A stretch of DNA of 7,398 nt from Actinomycetota bacterium (lineage in GTDB: Bacteria; Actinomycetota; Acidimicrobiia; IMCC26256; BP-133), in NCBI GenBank assembly GCA_030838815.1, contig JAUZEX010000436.1, positions 1-7,398 of the forward strand. Direction: 5' to 3'. How positions within the stretch are numbered: the first letter of the stretch is position 1; the number at the start of each line of letters is the position of its first letter. Made by a program: the position numbers and the translations under genes. The notes below the pieces were generated by a model that ran no database searches, was not told the origin of the DNA, and saw only the letters and a program-made list of their open reading frames with translations. Of this stretch, positions 6,053 to 7,398 are shown one piece after another.

Positions 6053-6817
6053 CTAGGCCGGGTTGTCCTGGAAGACGACGTGGACGGTGTCGAATCCGAG
6101 GGCACCGAGGAACTTGGTCAGCATCTGGGTCGTGTTCTCGTCGGCCTTGGCCACCAGGGCCGATTCGTTGGCTGCCGCCCGGAGCTTGGGCTCCGCGGCC
6201 AGGTAGAGGGCCTGCTCGCCGGTGGGGCTGTCGGAGAACACCGACCCGAGCCGGTCGAGGAGGCCCCGGTTGCGGTCGACGACGTGGCTGGCGGCGGTGT
6301 CGAGCACCGGCTTCGACAGTGCGGCGTGGGGCAGCGTGATGGTGACCGAGTGGTTGTCGGGGTTGACCGTCACGGCGCCGGGGCCGAGGCCGGAGAAGTC
6401 GACCCCGGCGTCGACCGACCCCTGGGCCAGGAACAGGGTGCGCTCACCCTTGATGAAGGACGGGATGTACCGGGCGTCCTTCTCGATGTCGACCATCACC
6501 TGGTAGGCGCCGGTGGCCGCCCGGTACTCGTGGAGGTCGTCGAGCGCCTTGAGGACGGCGGGGCCGGTCCGGTCGACCCGTTCGGTGTGGAACGGGTTTC
6601 CGAACCCCGGCAGGAGATCGCCGATGTGGTGGATGCCGACCCACCCGAGGAGGACGGCGGCGATGACGGCCACCACCCGCGCCGCGCCGCCGAGGAACCC
6701 GCGCCGGCGGCGGTAGGCGGTCGGAGGCGGCGGCGGGGCGGCCCACTTCCCGGCCCGGTACGGCGCTGGACCACCCATCGCTGGGGCTGACTCCCGTTCG
6801 GGGGCAAGGACCGGCAT
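6053..6817 (-). CDS. Membrane-anchored DUF4230-type protein
   Basis: A 254-residue protein of unknown function. It has a Pro-rich cytoplasmic N-terminus with PPPPP (28-32), a basic cluster YRRRR (35-39), one hydrophobic segment at about 43-62, then a domain presumably outside the membrane (about 85-254). That domain has features I associate with the DUF4230 family: a Tyr-rich opening strand (GAYQVMVDIEKDARYIP), KGERTLFLAQGSVDAGVDFS and a later VTITLPHAALS. Family assignment is by recognition, not by a search. The positive-inside rule fits a type II orientation. An upstream in-frame ATG at 6877 would add 20 residues, but ATG 6817 is preferred because AAAGGA (6824-6829, minus strand) lies 6 nt before it and the Pro-rich anchor protein begins sensibly there. 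It lies 84 nt downstream of the LCP gene on the same strand and could be co-transcribed. TACGGT (minus strand, 6863-6858) is a possible -10 with no clear -35. Confidence 0.8.
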   Translation of the reverse strand: MPVLAPERESAPAMGGPAPYRAGKWAAPPPPPTAYRRRRGFLGGAARVVAVIAAVLLGWVGIHHIGDLLPGFGNPFHTERVDRTGPAVLKALDDLHEYRAATGAYQVMVDIEKDARYIPSFIKGERTLFLAQGSVDAGVDFSGLGPGAVTVNPDNHSVTITLPHAALSKPVLDTAASHVVDRNRGLLDRLGSVFSDSPTGEQALYLAAEPKLRAAANESALVAKADENTTQMLTKFLGALGFDTVHVVFQDNPA

Positions 6818-6901
6818 GGCAGTTCCTTTCGCGACACGCCCGTCACGGCGTGGGGCCACCGTAACGTCTCCCCTCATTGTGACCGACGGCGTGGACGGTG
6901 G
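6818..6901 (-). promoter_or_regulatory. Leader region of the DUF4230 gene with Shine-Dalgarno site and small hairpin
   Basis: The 84-bp gap holds AAAGGA (6824-6829 on the minus strand) 6 nt before the chosen ATG. A 6-bp inverted repeat, cacgcc (6835-6840) and ggcgtg (6847-6852), lies just upstream of it. TACGGT at 6863-6858 fits TANNNT loosely. The ribosome site is convincing; the hairpin and promoter are only suggestive. I see no terminator for the LCP gene here, which leaves read-through from LCP into DUF4230 possible. Confidence 0.35.
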
Positions 6902-7398
6902 TTACCGGCGGTGGCCGCGCCTGCCGTGATCGTCCGGATTCGAGGTGGTGCTCGTCGTGGCGGGCCAATTCGACGGGCTTGTCGTCGTGGAACTCGTCGT
7001 GGAACTCGACGTGCTCGATGTGCTCGATGTGGTCGACGACGACAACAACGAGGAGGGGGACGGCGAGGTGGTCGACGACGAGGACGAGGTGGACGACGAC
7101 GAGCTCTCCGCCGCCCCCGGGGACGATGCCGCCGTCCGCGCCGTCGTGGTGGTCGACACCGCCCCGTCCGCCGCCGCCCCGCCGATGACGGCATCGGGGC
7201 GGAGGTCCTCGAAAAGGCGGGCAGCGTCGGTGGTGAGGAAGACGACGGACTGGCCGGCGGTGGTGCCGATCCGGCCGGGAGCCACGACGTTCTTCAGCCG
7301 GGCCGGGTCGAGCCCGCGGGCCAGGGCGCCGAGCGACGGCAGCTTGGCCAGCGGCACGTCGAGCCGGGCGTGGCGGACGAGCACGCCGATCCAGCGGG
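6902..7398 (-). CDS. LytR-CpsA-Psr (LCP) family protein, C-terminal part with Ser/Thr-rich tail
   Basis: The frame is open to the right edge, so only the last 164 residues are seen. The visible N-terminal part reads RWIGVLVRHARLDVPL, a Leu-Pro-Ser-Leu-Gly-Ala-Leu stretch, then KNVVAPGRIGTTAGQSVVFL and a DAARLFEDLR helix. This pattern (Asn-Val-Val-x-Pro-Gly, then Gly-Gln-Ser-Val-Val-Phe) is typical of the end of LCP catalytic domains. LCP proteins are anchored by an N-terminal membrane helix and transfer glycopolymers to the cell wall outside the membrane; the catalytic Arg/Asp residues lie beyond the window. From about residue 75 the chain becomes Ser/Thr-rich low-complexity sequence (runs such as SSSSSTSSSSSTTSPSPSS) and ends in a basic GRRGHRR. 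No LytR_C domain follows, unlike many actinobacterial LCP proteins. The TAA stop is at 6904-6902. Confidence 0.82.
   Translation of the reverse strand, partial: RWIGVLVRHARLDVPLAKLPSLGALARGLDPARLKNVVAPGRIGTTAGQSVVFLTTDAARLFEDLRPDAVIGGAAADGAVSTTTTARTAASSPGAAESSSSSTSSSSSTTSPSPSSLLSSSTTSSTSSTSSSTTSSTTTSPSNWPATTSTTSNPDDHGRRGHRR
6941..7160 (-). repeat. Low-complexity triplet tract encoding the Ser/Thr-rich tail
   Basis: On the minus strand the tract is built from TCG, TCC, AGC, ACG and ACC codons. On the plus strand it appears as runs of gtcgtc, gacgac and gtggaactcgtcgtggaactcgac, with near-duplicates such as gtcgtggaactc (6983-7006) and gtgctcgat (7012-7028). Such imprecise triplet repeats are prone to slippage in steps of three, so tail length may differ between relatives while the frame stays open. 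Confidence 0.65.

Noticed and set aside
6002..6790. 262-codon plus-strand frame opposite the DUF4230 gene
   Set aside because: It starts inside the hairpin, is Gly/Val/Asp/Glu-rich and has no recognisable domain, while the minus strand has a ribosome site, a membrane anchor and family motifs.
6947..7398. Acidic plus-strand frame (Asp/Glu/Val-rich) opposite the LCP tail, open to the window edge
   Set aside because: It is the mirror image of Ser/Thr codons (TCG, ACG) on the minus strand. Its right half lies opposite conserved LCP residues and reads as meaningless Arg/Ser/Gly sequence.

Overview
The window is strongly GC-rich, and its genes use GTG and TTG starts, 4-nt stop/start overlaps and codons ending mostly in G or C. 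With the envelope protein at the right end (C-terminus of a LytR-CpsA-Psr family protein), this points to a high-GC actinomycetote, perhaps Acidimicrobiia or a relative. The lineage is inferred from style, not from a marker gene.

Layout, left to right. (1) 1-804, + strand: the 3' part of a coiled-coil protein whose N-terminus lies outside the window. Its first 210 bases are ten 21-bp units, each one heptad. (2) 835-1557, - strand: a complete short-chain dehydrogenase/reductase converging on gene 1. (3) 1632-2225, + strand: a vicinal-oxygen-chelate (glyoxalase-fold) protein, divergent from the SDR across a 74-bp gap. (4) About 2264-5983, + strand: four genes encoding a doubled ABC-2-type transporter, ATPase-permease-ATPase-permease. 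The last three genes begin inside the stop codon of the gene before, through ATGA, GTGA and TTGA overlaps. The first ATPase has no ATG, GTG or TTG start between the VOC stop and its conserved core. That gap holds a degenerate 15-bp tandem repeat that puts five TGA codons in the VOC frame. (5) 5998-6044: a perfect 18-bp inverted repeat between convergent genes, the best terminator candidate here. (6) 6053-6817, - strand: a membrane-anchored DUF4230-type protein. (7) 6902-7398, - strand: the C-terminal part of an LCP-family protein ending in about 85 residues of mostly Ser and Thr.

How they work together: the four ABC genes almost certainly form one translationally coupled unit making one exporter, or two related ones. 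The substrate cannot be read from the sequence. The LCP and DUF4230 genes lie in the same orientation 84 bp apart and both products face the cell envelope; a functional link is inference. The SDR and VOC genes may share a divergent control region.

I see no tRNA, rRNA, CRISPR array, insertion sequence or phage gene, and no gene-free stretch longer than 300 bases. Nothing here demonstrates a new biological system. The points most worth following are the missing start of the first ATPase with its 15-bp repeat, the duplicated exporter operon, the long hairpin, and the Ser/Thr tail on the LCP protein.
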